7,980 bases of DNA from Pseudomonadota bacterium (GTDB lineage: Bacteria > Pseudomonadota > Gammaproteobacteria > Steroidobacterales > Steroidobacteraceae): positions 1 through 7,980 of the forward strand of contig JAKAZP010000106.1 of the NCBI GenBank assembly GCA_021815905.1. Direction: 5' to 3'. The first letter of the stretch is position 1, and every line of letters begins with the position of its first letter. The notes beneath the pieces are model-generated. The model ran no database searches. It was not told where the DNA came from and worked only from the letters and a program-made list of their open reading frames with translations. The position numbers and the translations under genes were made by a program. Below are positions 1-6,955 of this stretch, piece after piece.

Positions 1-486
1 CGTCGATGCCGGCACGATGAGCAGATCTCCCTCGCCGAGGCCGAGACCGCTGCGGTGCGTGAGCAGATCCCTGATCGTCATGTGCGCCGTCGCGTACGGG
101 TCGTACATCCGAAAACCCGGCAGGTGTGCGGCGACGTGATCGCTCCACTTGAGCTTGCCCTCTTCGGCGAGGATGGCCAACGCCGCGGAGGTAAAAGCCT
201 TGGTCTCCGATCCGATGGGAAAGAGCGTATGAGCATTCACCGGTGCCCGAGTGACGATGCTGCGCACGCCGTATCCCTTGGCGACGACCGTCCTGCCGTT
301 CTCGACGATCGCGAGTGACAGGCCCGGCGTGCCGAATGCCCGCATGGCCGAGTGCACCATGTGATCGAGATCGGGCGGCGGAGCGGCCCGCGCCGGCATC
401 GCAGGGAGCACGCCGCCTGCGAGAAGCGCCGTGAGCGCGAGAGCGGTGCGCCACGGGCGGCGCGCGCGAGGATTGATTTCGCGCAT
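1..486 (-). CDS. Serine hydrolase of S12 / class C beta-lactamase fold, N-terminal part (3' end outside window)
   Basis: This reading frame of 162 codons stays open from an ATG at 486 to the window edge. Residues 1-34 look like a Sec signal peptide: an Arg-rich start (MREINPRARRPWR), a hydrophobic core (TALALTALLAGGVL), and a probable cut after ARA at 34. The mature part begins like other S12 hydrolases (FGTPGLSLAIVENG...VAKGYG). It carries the nucleophile motif SETK at 93-96 within FPIGSETKAFTSAAL and the family block MTIRDLLTHRSGL near 136-148. The YxN and third motifs would lie beyond the window. It belongs to a different subfamily from the three neighbouring hydrolases, which read FRAGSxSKLFTW at the nucleophile; the Pab87/EstB-like general serine hydrolases are the closest type I recognise. 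Its ATG overlaps the TGA of the upstream gene (TGATG), and GAGGT lies 4 nt before the start, so translational coupling is likely. A periplasmic peptidase, esterase or amidase is likely; the substrate is unknown. Confidence 0.9.
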   Translation of the reverse strand, partial: MREINPRARRPWRTALALTALLAGGVLPAMPARAAPPPDLDHMVHSAMRAFGTPGLSLAIVENGRTVVAKGYGVRSIVTRAPVNAHTLFPIGSETKAFTSAALAILAEEGKLKWSDHVAAHLPGFRMYDPYATAHMTIRDLLTHRSGLGLGEGDLLIVPAST

Positions 487-2570
487 CAGTACCTCAGGCT
501 GAAATTCGCGAGCCCGAACGCGAAGATGAGCCAGAGGCCGTAGAGCCCGCAGAGCCCGAGCACCGCCTCGCCGCAGCGCGCGAGCCAGCCGCCGGGCCCG
601 CCCCACACCCGCAGCGCCGACTCCGCGACGATCGCGAGCGCGCCCACGATACCGAGCACCGAGATCACGTAGGCGCCGATCATGGGACCGTTGAGAGCCC
701 AGTCATTGTCGAGCAGCAGCACGACGACGCTGATCCAGCCACCGATCATCGCGAGCAGCACGAGCGCACCGATCCGGGATGCCAGCCTCAGTTGCCGCTG
801 CAGCCGTGGCAGCGCCAGCACCTTACCGACCCGCCGTCGGACGATCCACCCTCCGAGCCAGATCGCGAGCGTCAGGATCAGCACGCCGCTGAAGACGCTG
901 AGCATGATCTTCAGATCCGAGAGCTTCTTCAGTCCATGAACTCTCTGCAGCACGAACACCGGCGGAAAATCGTTCGCGATCCAGTAGCGGATGCGCCCGG
1001 ACGGGGCGGCCACGAACTTCAGGTGCGACTGTCCCCCCACCCGCCTGTAATCGAGCGGCCCCACCTCGCGCCAGGTGAGCGGCGTGCCGCTCAGATGAGT
1101 GAGCATCCCGATCTCGATCCGCCCGTCCGGCAATGCCGTCACGGGGGTTTCCGTGAATGCGCTGAGCATGCTCAGCGCGCTCACGATACGCCGGGAGGGC
1201 GTGTACCAGCCCGCCACGCGCGCCGCATCGGCCTGCGCCTGCGCTCGCGGAACGGTGCGCTCCGCGGGAGTCTGGTAGGGAAAATAGCGGTCGAGAAACG
1301 CCCGAAAGATCGCGACTCGCACGCCCTCGGCCGCTCCGCCGGTCCCGGCGCTGTTCAGCGCGATGAAGAACCCGACGTTCCTGCCGAGCAGCAGGTGCAG
1401 GTCGGAGTGAAACCAGTCGGTGTCGCCGCCGTGCCCGATGATCGAGAGACCGTTGCGGTTCTCCTGATAGAAGCCGAGGTCGAACCCGTTCATCCCCGGC
1501 GCCATCCGCGACTGCGGTGAGTGCATCAGGGCGAGCGTCTGCGGATCGAGGATCGGCGCGCCGCCGTCGCTGCCGTCACCAAGCTGCGCGATCATGAAGC
1601 GCGCCATGTCGGTGGCGGTGGTCGAGAGGGCGCCCGCCGGGGAGACTTCGATGTATTCGAAACCCTTCGGTTTGCCGGATGCGGTCGCATACCCCTGGGA
1701 GACCTCGGCCATCAGTGCCGCCGGCGGGGGCTGCTCGAAGGTCGAATGATTCATGCCGAGCGGCTGGAAGATATGCCGCTCGATGTACTCATCGAACGGC
1801 TCTCCCGAGAGCCGCTGCACGATGTAGCCGGCGAGCGTCGCGCCGAAATTGGAATAGGCGGTGATCCTGCCCGGGGGAAAGATCCGCGCGGGCATGTGGC
1901 GGGTGAGATACTCCCGCAGCGGCAACAGCCCCCGGGCCGAGCCCGGCATCATCTGCGAGATGGTGTCCTCGAATCCCGGGGTATGCGTCATGAGATCGCG
2001 CATGGTGATCGGCCGGCCGAACTTCGGCGGCACCCGGAAGCCGAGATAGGTGTCGATGTTCTGATCGAGGTTGATCTTGCCCGCCTGAACCAGCTGCATC
2101 ACGGCAGTCCAGGTGAAGAGCTTCGAGATCGAGCCGGCCCGGAACAGCGTGCGATTCGCGGACACGGGCGCCCGGGTCCCGACGTCGGAGAACCCGTAAC
2201 CTTTCGCGAACAGCAGCTTGCCACCCGACACCACGGCAACGGACGCGCCGGCGATGTTGGCGCGATGGATGGCATAGGGAACCAGGCCGTCGAAGAACGC
2301 GCCGAGATCGCTCGCCGTCAGCGCATGAGTGCCCGAGGCCATCGCGCCGGATTCCGGCCATGCGATCGACGTCGCCGCACGCGGGCTTGTCGCGACCGGC
2401 GTTGCCGCGGCCGCAGGTGCGGCGACGGGCGCCGGCTCCGCCGTCACAGGACCGGTGGCGAGAGAGCACATCAGGACCGCCGCCGCGGCGCACAAGCCGC
2501 GCACAGGTCGGCGCACGCGGGACGCGAGTGACCCGGATCGATCCGGCCGCGGGCCCAAGGCGCATACCAT
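486..2570 (-). CDS. Membrane-anchored S12-family serine hydrolase (ClbP/D-aminopeptidase-like architecture), paralogue 3
   Basis: This 694-aa protein is predicted to act in the periplasm, tethered to the inner membrane. An N-terminal signal peptide (hydrophobic core about 26-40, likely cut after PVTA at 44) precedes an Ala/Pro-rich spacer. The S12 domain runs from about 85 to 435, with SISK at 147-150, YSN at 239-241 and HGG at 380-382. A conserved segment at about 445-550 (REVGPL, GGQSHLKFV, GRIRYW) has the look of the beta-barrel C-terminal domains of other S12 proteins. Four hydrophobic helices follow at about 555-577, 597-621, 629-652 and 668-690. The 92-residue SxxK-to-YxN spacing and the His-Gly-Gly third motif fit D-aminopeptidase/ClbP types (family knowledge, from memory). 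The start is supported by GAGGGGG 6 nt upstream, formed partly from the receptor gene's stop codon. It is most similar to the partial gene at the right edge: both end in LANFSxRY and share LTLAIWLGGWIVRRR. The substrate is unknown. Confidence 0.93.
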   Translation of the reverse strand: MVCALGPRPDRSGSLASRVRRPVRGLCAAAAVLMCSLATGPVTAEPAPVAAPAAAATPVATSPRAATSIAWPESGAMASGTHALTASDLGAFFDGLVPYAIHRANIAGASVAVVSGGKLLFAKGYGFSDVGTRAPVSANRTLFRAGSISKLFTWTAVMQLVQAGKINLDQNIDTYLGFRVPPKFGRPITMRDLMTHTPGFEDTISQMMPGSARGLLPLREYLTRHMPARIFPPGRITAYSNFGATLAGYIVQRLSGEPFDEYIERHIFQPLGMNHSTFEQPPPAALMAEVSQGYATASGKPKGFEYIEVSPAGALSTTATDMARFMIAQLGDGSDGGAPILDPQTLALMHSPQSRMAPGMNGFDLGFYQENRNGLSIIGHGGDTDWFHSDLHLLLGRNVGFFIALNSAGTGGAAEGVRVAIFRAFLDRYFPYQTPAERTVPRAQAQADAARVAGWYTPSRRIVSALSMLSAFTETPVTALPDGRIEIGMLTHLSGTPLTWREVGPLDYRRVGGQSHLKFVAAPSGRIRYWIANDFPPVFVLQRVHGLKKLSDLKIMLSVFSGVLILTLAIWLGGWIVRRRVGKVLALPRLQRQLRLASRIGALVLLAMIGGWISVVVLLLDNDWALNGPMIGAYVISVLGIVGALAIVAESALRVWGGPGGWLARCGEAVLGLCGLYGLWLIFAFGLANFSLRY
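1275..1301 (-). repeat. 27-bp direct repeat shared by paralogue coding regions (copy 1)
   Basis: These 27 bases are identical to 7739-7765. They are in frame and encode AFLDRYFPY (residues 424-432 of the 694-aa hydrolase). The third paralogue has the matching block at 5731-5757, with one mismatch in its first 21 bases. It is a coding repeat from gene duplication, not a mobile element. Confidence 0.85.
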
Positions 2571-2576
2571 GGCTCG

Positions 2577-2583
2577 CCCCCTC
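2577..2583 (-). promoter_or_regulatory. Shine-Dalgarno of the 694-aa hydrolase overlapping the receptor stop codon
   Basis: The receptor stop TGA (2584-2582) runs straight into GGGGG, giving GAGGGGG 6 nt before the ATG at 2570. The terminating ribosome would sit on the next gene's initiation site, so the two genes are probably translationally coupled. This also supports the ATG at 2570 over internal GTG codons farther in. Confidence 0.65.
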
Positions 2584-4876
2584 AGAGCCGCAGATCGATG
2601 GTCGCGCCGATCGTGCGCGGTTCCTGGATGGCGATCGCACCTCCGAAGTCAGGTGTCGCCGAGTTCGTGTAGTAAGTCAGTCCGCGCGTGTCGGCCAGGT
2701 TCTTGCAGTAGACGGTAAACGACCAACGCCCGTTGTCGAGGCCGGCGCGCAGGTTGAGCGTGTTGTAGCCGCCCATGTCGACGCGCGGATTCGGCTCGAA
2801 CGCAATGGCTCCGCCCACGACCGCCACGGTCGCGGAGAAGTCGTTGTAGCGCGAGCCGATGTAGCTCCAGGTCGCCCCGACGACGGCGTCGAAGTTACCG
2901 AAAGCGCTCCAGGTGTAGGACGCATCGAGCGAGTTGCTCAACTTGGGCGCGTAGGGCAGGCGATCGCCATTGACTCCGCCCGCCGCCGGCGCATCCGCCG
3001 TCAGGTGGGCATCCACGTAGGAGCCGGTGAGCCTGAAGTTGAGGCCGTTCAATGGCGTGAGCCCCAGCGTCCACTCGAAGCCCTTGCTGGTCGCCGTGCC
3101 GCCGTTGGCGTTGATGCCGAAGTTGTCGACGTACTCGAACAGCTGGATCCGCTTCCACTGGACGAGGAAGGCGTCCAGATCGAGCGACAGCCGGTTGGCG
3201 AGCTGGATCGACTTGACGCCGAGCTCGTAGTTGACCGTCGAGTCGGACTGGTAGGTGCGGGCGACGGCACCGGGGGCGATCGGCGGCAGCGCGTTCGGTC
3301 CTCCGGGACGATAGCCGCTCGCCACGCGCACGTACGCCATGGTGTTGCGGCTCACGTGCCAGCGCGGCGCGACCGAGTAGAGGAAGTCGGTGCCGGTCGA
3401 GGATCCCCCGGTCACCTGGGCGGGATTCACCAGCAACCCGCCGACCAGCTCGTTCTCGGACTGCTTGTTCTCGGACCAACGCCCGCCGAGCGCGAGGTCG
3501 AACTCGGGATTGAAGTGGTAGGTGATCTGACCGTAGCCGGACCACTCGCGGTAGACCGCATCGAGATTCGCGTTCTCGAGCGAGGGCAGCCCCGTCGAAG
3601 CCAGCGTCGGAATGATGAACGTGGGCAGCGTCTGCGCGAGGGTCGAGGACTCATGGGTGTAGTACGCACCGACCAGCCACTCGAGCGTCCGCCCCCTGGA
3701 GGACTCGAGCCGCAGTTCCTCCGTGACCTTCTTGACGTAGAGATCATTGGTCTCGGCGACCCCGGCGTTGGTGCCGGGCGGCAACAGAGTGTCCGTCAGC
3801 ATGCCGAAGGTGAATCCCGGAGCCACCGTGGTGGAAGTGGTATCGGTGAACTGATCCTCGGCCGTGGTGCCGTAACCGGTGATCGAGGTCAGGGTGCCCC
3901 AGCCGAGGTTCCATTGGAGCTTGGCGCTGTCGATGACGTATCTGAATGTCGAGGGCTCGTTGATGAAGCGATGCTGATCGTACTGGCCATCGGAGGGCTG
4001 CAGCTGGTTCGCCGGCGGGGTGAGCGGCGTACCGGCGGCGCCCACGACATCGATCTCGGGGGTGCCGTCGGTGTGCTCGGTCTGGCCGAAGGCCGTCAAC
4101 CGGATCGAGAAGTCGTCGGTGACGTTGACCAGGAACGACCCGCGCGCGCCCTCGCGGTAGCCACGATTGACGCCTCTCTCGTGAAGCTGCGGATCGTCGA
4201 TGTAGCCGGGCAGGCGGGTATAGAAGCCGTCCAGGCGGAATGCGGCAATACCGCCGACCGGGATGTTGAGCATCGCCTTGTACGAGGGGCCGTTGCCGCC
4301 GTGAGCGACCTCCTCGTCGCCGAGCTGGAAGGCGGCCGAGAACCGCCGCGGGTCGGGCGGGTTGGTGACGTACTTGAGCAGGCCGCCTTCGCTGCCGGCT
4401 CCGTACAACGTGCCCTGCGGGCCGCGCAGCACCTCCACCCGCTCGAGGTCCCAGGTGTCGAAGTCGCCGGCGGCGATCGCGCCGTTGGCGAGCGCGTTGC
4501 TCGAGCCGAAGGGAACGTCGTCGACGTAGGTGGTCACCGTCGAGCCGACGCCGCCCACGTTCTCGCCGCGCAACGTCAGGCGATCGAGTCCGGGGGCCGT
4601 CAACTCCACCGACAGACCCGGCACCTGGGTCTCGAGATCGGCGAAATCCACGAGCTGCTCCCGCTGGAGCTGGTTGCCGGTGATCGCGGTCACCCCCATG
4701 GGCACCTCGAGCAGCCTTTCGTGGCGCTTGGTCGCCGTGACGATCACTTCCTGAAGCCTGGTCGCTTCGGTCTGCCTGCTGGCGGGTGCATCCCCAGCCT
4801 GCGCAACCTGGCCCGCCACGAAGGCGGAGGTTAGCGCGAGCAGCATGGGCTGTGAGAGGCGCGTTGTTCTCGACAT
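2582..4876 (-). CDS. TonB-dependent outer-membrane receptor
   Basis: This gene encodes about 764 aa forming a 22-strand beta barrel with an N-terminal plug, used for TonB/ExbBD-powered import of a scarce ligand. A signal peptide (residues 1-27, cut after VAQA) is followed by a TonB-box/plug start LQEVIVTATK (41-50), VTTYVDDVPFG (114-124) and the plug signature ERVEVLRGPQGTLYG (145-159). The barrel spans about 180-764 and includes ASGYRPGGPN, typical of the family. Near the C-terminus is KNLADTRG (N of NLAD at 726), and the protein ends IGATIDLRL, with Leu in place of the usual aromatic residue. No N-terminal signalling (STN) domain is present, so direct sigma/anti-sigma transduction is unlikely. 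The frame is open to a GTG at 4909, but AGGGGGAG lies 7 nt before ATG 4876, with a second in-frame ATG at 4882 too close to it. It sits between paralogous membrane hydrolases, suggesting that it imports their substrate. The ligand (peptide, siderophore or other) cannot be told from sequence alone. Confidence 0.95.
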   Translation of the reverse strand: MSRTTRLSQPMLLALTSAFVAGQVAQAGDAPASRQTEATRLQEVIVTATKRHERLLEVPMGVTAITGNQLQREQLVDFADLETQVPGLSVELTAPGLDRLTLRGENVGGVGSTVTTYVDDVPFGSSNALANGAIAAGDFDTWDLERVEVLRGPQGTLYGAGSEGGLLKYVTNPPDPRRFSAAFQLGDEEVAHGGNGPSYKAMLNIPVGGIAAFRLDGFYTRLPGYIDDPQLHERGVNRGYREGARGSFLVNVTDDFSIRLTAFGQTEHTDGTPEIDVVGAAGTPLTPPANQLQPSDGQYDQHRFINEPSTFRYVIDSAKLQWNLGWGTLTSITGYGTTAEDQFTDTTSTTVAPGFTFGMLTDTLLPPGTNAGVAETNDLYVKKVTEELRLESSRGRTLEWLVGAYYTHESSTLAQTLPTFIIPTLASTGLPSLENANLDAVYREWSGYGQITYHFNPEFDLALGGRWSENKQSENELVGGLLVNPAQVTGGSSTGTDFLYSVAPRWHVSRNTMAYVRVASGYRPGGPNALPPIAPGAVARTYQSDSTVNYELGVKSIQLANRLSLDLDAFLVQWKRIQLFEYVDNFGINANGGTATSKGFEWTLGLTPLNGLNFRLTGSYVDAHLTADAPAAGGVNGDRLPYAPKLSNSLDASYTWSAFGNFDAVVGATWSYIGSRYNDFSATVAVVGGAIAFEPNPRVDMGGYNTLNLRAGLDNGRWSFTVYCKNLADTRGLTYYTNSATPDFGGAIAIQEPRTIGATIDLRL

Positions 4877-4883
4877 GACCATT

Positions 4884-4891
4884 CTCCCCCT
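4884..4891 (-). promoter_or_regulatory. Strong Shine-Dalgarno of the receptor gene
   Basis: AGGGGGAG on the minus strand ends 7 nt before ATG 4876 and only 1 nt before ATG 4882. The spacing favours 4876 as the translation start over 4882 and over the upstream in-frame GTG at 4909. It is the strongest ribosome site in the window, fitting a receptor translated partly independently of the preceding hydrolase gene. Confidence 0.7.
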
Positions 4892-4908
4892 GGCGAGGCG
4901 GCTCGCCA
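4891..4908 (-). promoter_or_regulatory. Perfect hairpin in the receptor leader
   Basis: On the transcribed strand, TGGCGAG (4908-4902) and CTCGCCA (4897-4891) form a perfect 7-bp GC-rich stem with the 4-nt loop CCGC. Its 3' arm touches the purine-rich ribosome-binding site of the receptor gene. No U-tract follows, so it does not look like an intrinsic terminator. A role in mRNA processing, 5'-end protection or control of receptor translation relative to the upstream hydrolases is inferred. The hairpin could also be chance in GC-rich DNA. Confidence 0.5.
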
Positions 4909-4941
4909 CGTCTCATTCAGTGCGGCAAGAGTTCTCGAAGC

Positions 4942-6945
4942 TCAAAATGACACCATGAAGCTCGCGAGGCCCAGATGGATCACGGCCCAAAGGCCCCACA
5001 GACCCGCGATCCCGAGGATGAGCTCACCGCCGCGGGCCAGCATTCCACCGGGTCCCACCCGCAGGCGCAGTCCGGCGTTGGCGATCATCGCGAGGCTGCC
5101 GAGGATCGCGAGCACGCCCATGACATAGAGCGGGATGAAGCGCCCGAGCAGCTCGCCACCGACCAGGGCAACGAGTCCCGAAAGGCTCGCGAAGAACGCC
5201 ACCCATCCGGCGAAGAGCAGCAGATAGACCACCGCGCCGAGGCGCGAGGCGAGTCGAAACCCCGCTTCGAGCGGCGCCAGCCGCAGCGGCCGCTGGAAGC
5301 GATGCCGGACGACTGCGCCCCCGATCCAGACCCCGACGGTGAGCAGCATGACGGCGAGGAACAGCCCTCCGAAGAGCTTGAGAAGCGAGCTCTGCCCCAA
5401 CCCGTGGATGCGCAGGTCGATGTCGACCGGAATCGTGTCGTCGGACACCCAGTACTTGATCCGCCCCGCGCGGCCCGCGACGAATTTGAGGTGCGCCTGA
5501 CCGCCCACCTCCCGCCAGGTGAGCGGCCCCACCTCGCGCCAGCGCACCGGAACGCCGCTCAGGTGGGTGAGCTCGCTGTCCGCGATCTCGCCATCCGGCC
5601 GCTCCGTGACCGACGACTGACTGATGGCGGTCAGAATCCGCAGAGCCGTGTGCCGGCTCGATCCATAGAACCCGGACACGCGCGCGGCATCCTTCCCGGG
5701 GTCGGCTACGGTGGCCTCCTTCGGCGGAGTGTAGGGAAAATAGCGATCGAGGAAGCGGCGGAAGATGGCGACCCGCACGCTCTCCGCCGCGCCGGCGTTG
5801 CCGGTGCTGTTCAGCATGATGGCGAGCCCCACGCCCTTGTCGAGCAGGAGATGCACGTCGGAATGAAAGGCGCCGGTATCGCCGGCGTGTCCGATGATGC
5901 GCAAGCCGTTGCGGTTCTCGTCGTAGAAACCGAGGTCCATGCCGTTCATGCCGGGAACGGGACGTCCCTGAGGCGTATGCATCTGCTGAATCGTGGCGGG
6001 ACTCAGGATCTGCGCGCCGGCGTAGCTGCCGTCATCGAGCTGCGCCAGCATGAACTTCCCGAGGTCGGTGACCGTGGTGGTGAGCGCGCCGGCCGGCGCG
6101 GCTTCGACCAGCTCGAAAGGCACCGTGCTTCCGTCCGCGGCCCGACGATAGCCGCTCGCCATGAGCGGCTGCAGGTTCGCCGGAAGCGGCTGTTGGAACG
6201 TCGCGTGCGCCATCCCAAGCGGCTGCAGGATGTGGCGCGCGACGTACTCCTCGAACGGCTCGCCCGAGACGCGCTGCACGATGTATCCGGCGAGCGTGGC
6301 GCCGTAGTTCGAGTAGGCGACCACCTTGCCGGGCCGGAAGATCACCGGCGGCATGTGGCGGATGAGATATTGCCGCAGCGGAAAGAGCTGGCTCGGCTTG
6401 GCGACGAACAGGTCCGTCACCGTGTCCTCGAAGCCCGCCGAGTGCGTCATCAGGTCGCGCAGCGTGATCGGGCGGCCGTAAGGCTCGGGAACCTTGAAAT
6501 CGAGGTAGTCGTTGATGTTCCGATCGAGGTCGAGCCTGCCCGCCTGGACGAGCTGCATCACGGCCGTCCAGGTGAACAGCTTCGACACCGAGCCCGCCCG
6601 AAAGAGCGTGCGATCGGGAACGACCGGCCGGCGCGACTTCACGTCGGCAAAGCCATAGCCCTTCGAGAACAGCAGGTGCCCGTTCGCGACCACGGCCACC
6701 GCGGCGCCCGCGATATTGGCTCGCGCGATGGCGTACGGAATCATGCCGCCGAGGAAGGCGCTCAGATCCTTTCGGGTGAGCTGCGGTGGCCCGGAGGCGA
6801 CCGCCATCGGGCCGGCGAGCCTGGCGGGCGCAGCCGGCGGGGTCCGCGCGGCGGTCGACGGCGCGGCGCCCGCGGCAAGAGCGAACGCCGGCGCCATGAA
6901 AGCGAGCAGCAGCGCCGCGCTCCGGATTCCGACTCCCCTCAGCAT
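4942..6945 (-). CDS. Membrane-anchored S12-family serine hydrolase (ClbP/D-aminopeptidase-like architecture), paralogue 2
   Basis: This 667-aa protein begins with a clean signal peptide (MLRGVGIRSAALLLAFMAPA, probable cut after FALA at 24). The periplasmic S12 domain carries SVSK at 119-122, YSN at 211-213 and HAG at 353-355. The conserved linker domain (about 418-520: REVGPLTWREVGGQAHLKFV then GRIKYW) comes next. Four predicted membrane helices follow at about 523-545, 567-590, 603-626 and 641-662. All catalytic motifs are intact, so an active hydrolase is expected. It is the most divergent of the three long paralogues: its C-terminus is LGLASFMVSF, not LANFSxRY, and its third motif is HAG where the copy at 486-2570 has HGG. 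I chose the ATG at 6945 because it starts the signal peptide and lies 10 nt after the upstream stop. The frame stays open to 7179, but that part is the antisense-like shadow of the upstream gene. The ribosome site is weak (TGAG 9 nt upstream), implying coupling. It could be a peptidase, amidase or esterase. Confidence 0.93.
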   Translation of the reverse strand: MLRGVGIRSAALLLAFMAPAFALAAGAAPSTAARTPPAAPARLAGPMAVASGPPQLTRKDLSAFLGGMIPYAIARANIAGAAVAVVANGHLLFSKGYGFADVKSRRPVVPDRTLFRAGSVSKLFTWTAVMQLVQAGRLDLDRNINDYLDFKVPEPYGRPITLRDLMTHSAGFEDTVTDLFVAKPSQLFPLRQYLIRHMPPVIFRPGKVVAYSNYGATLAGYIVQRVSGEPFEEYVARHILQPLGMAHATFQQPLPANLQPLMASGYRRAADGSTVPFELVEAAPAGALTTTVTDLGKFMLAQLDDGSYAGAQILSPATIQQMHTPQGRPVPGMNGMDLGFYDENRNGLRIIGHAGDTGAFHSDVHLLLDKGVGLAIMLNSTGNAGAAESVRVAIFRRFLDRYFPYTPPKEATVADPGKDAARVSGFYGSSRHTALRILTAISQSSVTERPDGEIADSELTHLSGVPVRWREVGPLTWREVGGQAHLKFVAGRAGRIKYWVSDDTIPVDIDLRIHGLGQSSLLKLFGGLFLAVMLLTVGVWIGGAVVRHRFQRPLRLAPLEAGFRLASRLGAVVYLLLFAGWVAFFASLSGLVALVGGELLGRFIPLYVMGVLAILGSLAMIANAGLRLRVGPGGMLARGGELILGIAGLWGLWAVIHLGLASFMVSF

Positions 6946-6955
6946 CACGGCGCGC

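Noticed and set aside
2440..2480. Lipoprotein signal (lipobox) in the 694-aa hydrolase around VLMC
   Set aside because: Met precedes the Cys, whereas Gly, Ala or Ser is needed; a signal peptidase I site after PVTA fits better.
486..2570. AmpC-type antibiotic-resistance beta-lactamase
   Set aside because: Length near 700 aa, four C-terminal membrane helices, a His-Gly-Gly third motif in place of KTG and duplication around a receptor do not fit a secreted AmpC enzyme.
1789..2640. Alternative minus-strand frames overlapping the hydrolase and receptor (also 3744-4916 and 6945-7454)
   Set aside because: They are out-of-frame Arg-rich shadows of the real genes, without motifs.
2360..4834. Very long open frame (over 800 codons) on the plus strand
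   Set aside because: It is antisense to the receptor, whose protein has clear plug and barrel motifs. The plus-strand translation is Arg/Gly/Val-rich low-complexity sequence with no recognisable domain; it follows from high GC at third codon positions.
4891..4908. Hairpin as an intrinsic terminator
   Set aside because: The stem is followed by GGGGGAGAAT on the transcribed strand, with no U-tract, and it sits at the ribosome site of a gene, so termination is not supported.
4877..4909. Receptor start at GTG 4909 or ATG 4882
   Set aside because: The GTG lies upstream of the hairpin and ribosome site and has no purine-rich motif of its own; ATG 4882 is only 1 nt from the Shine-Dalgarno. ATG 4876 has proper spacing.
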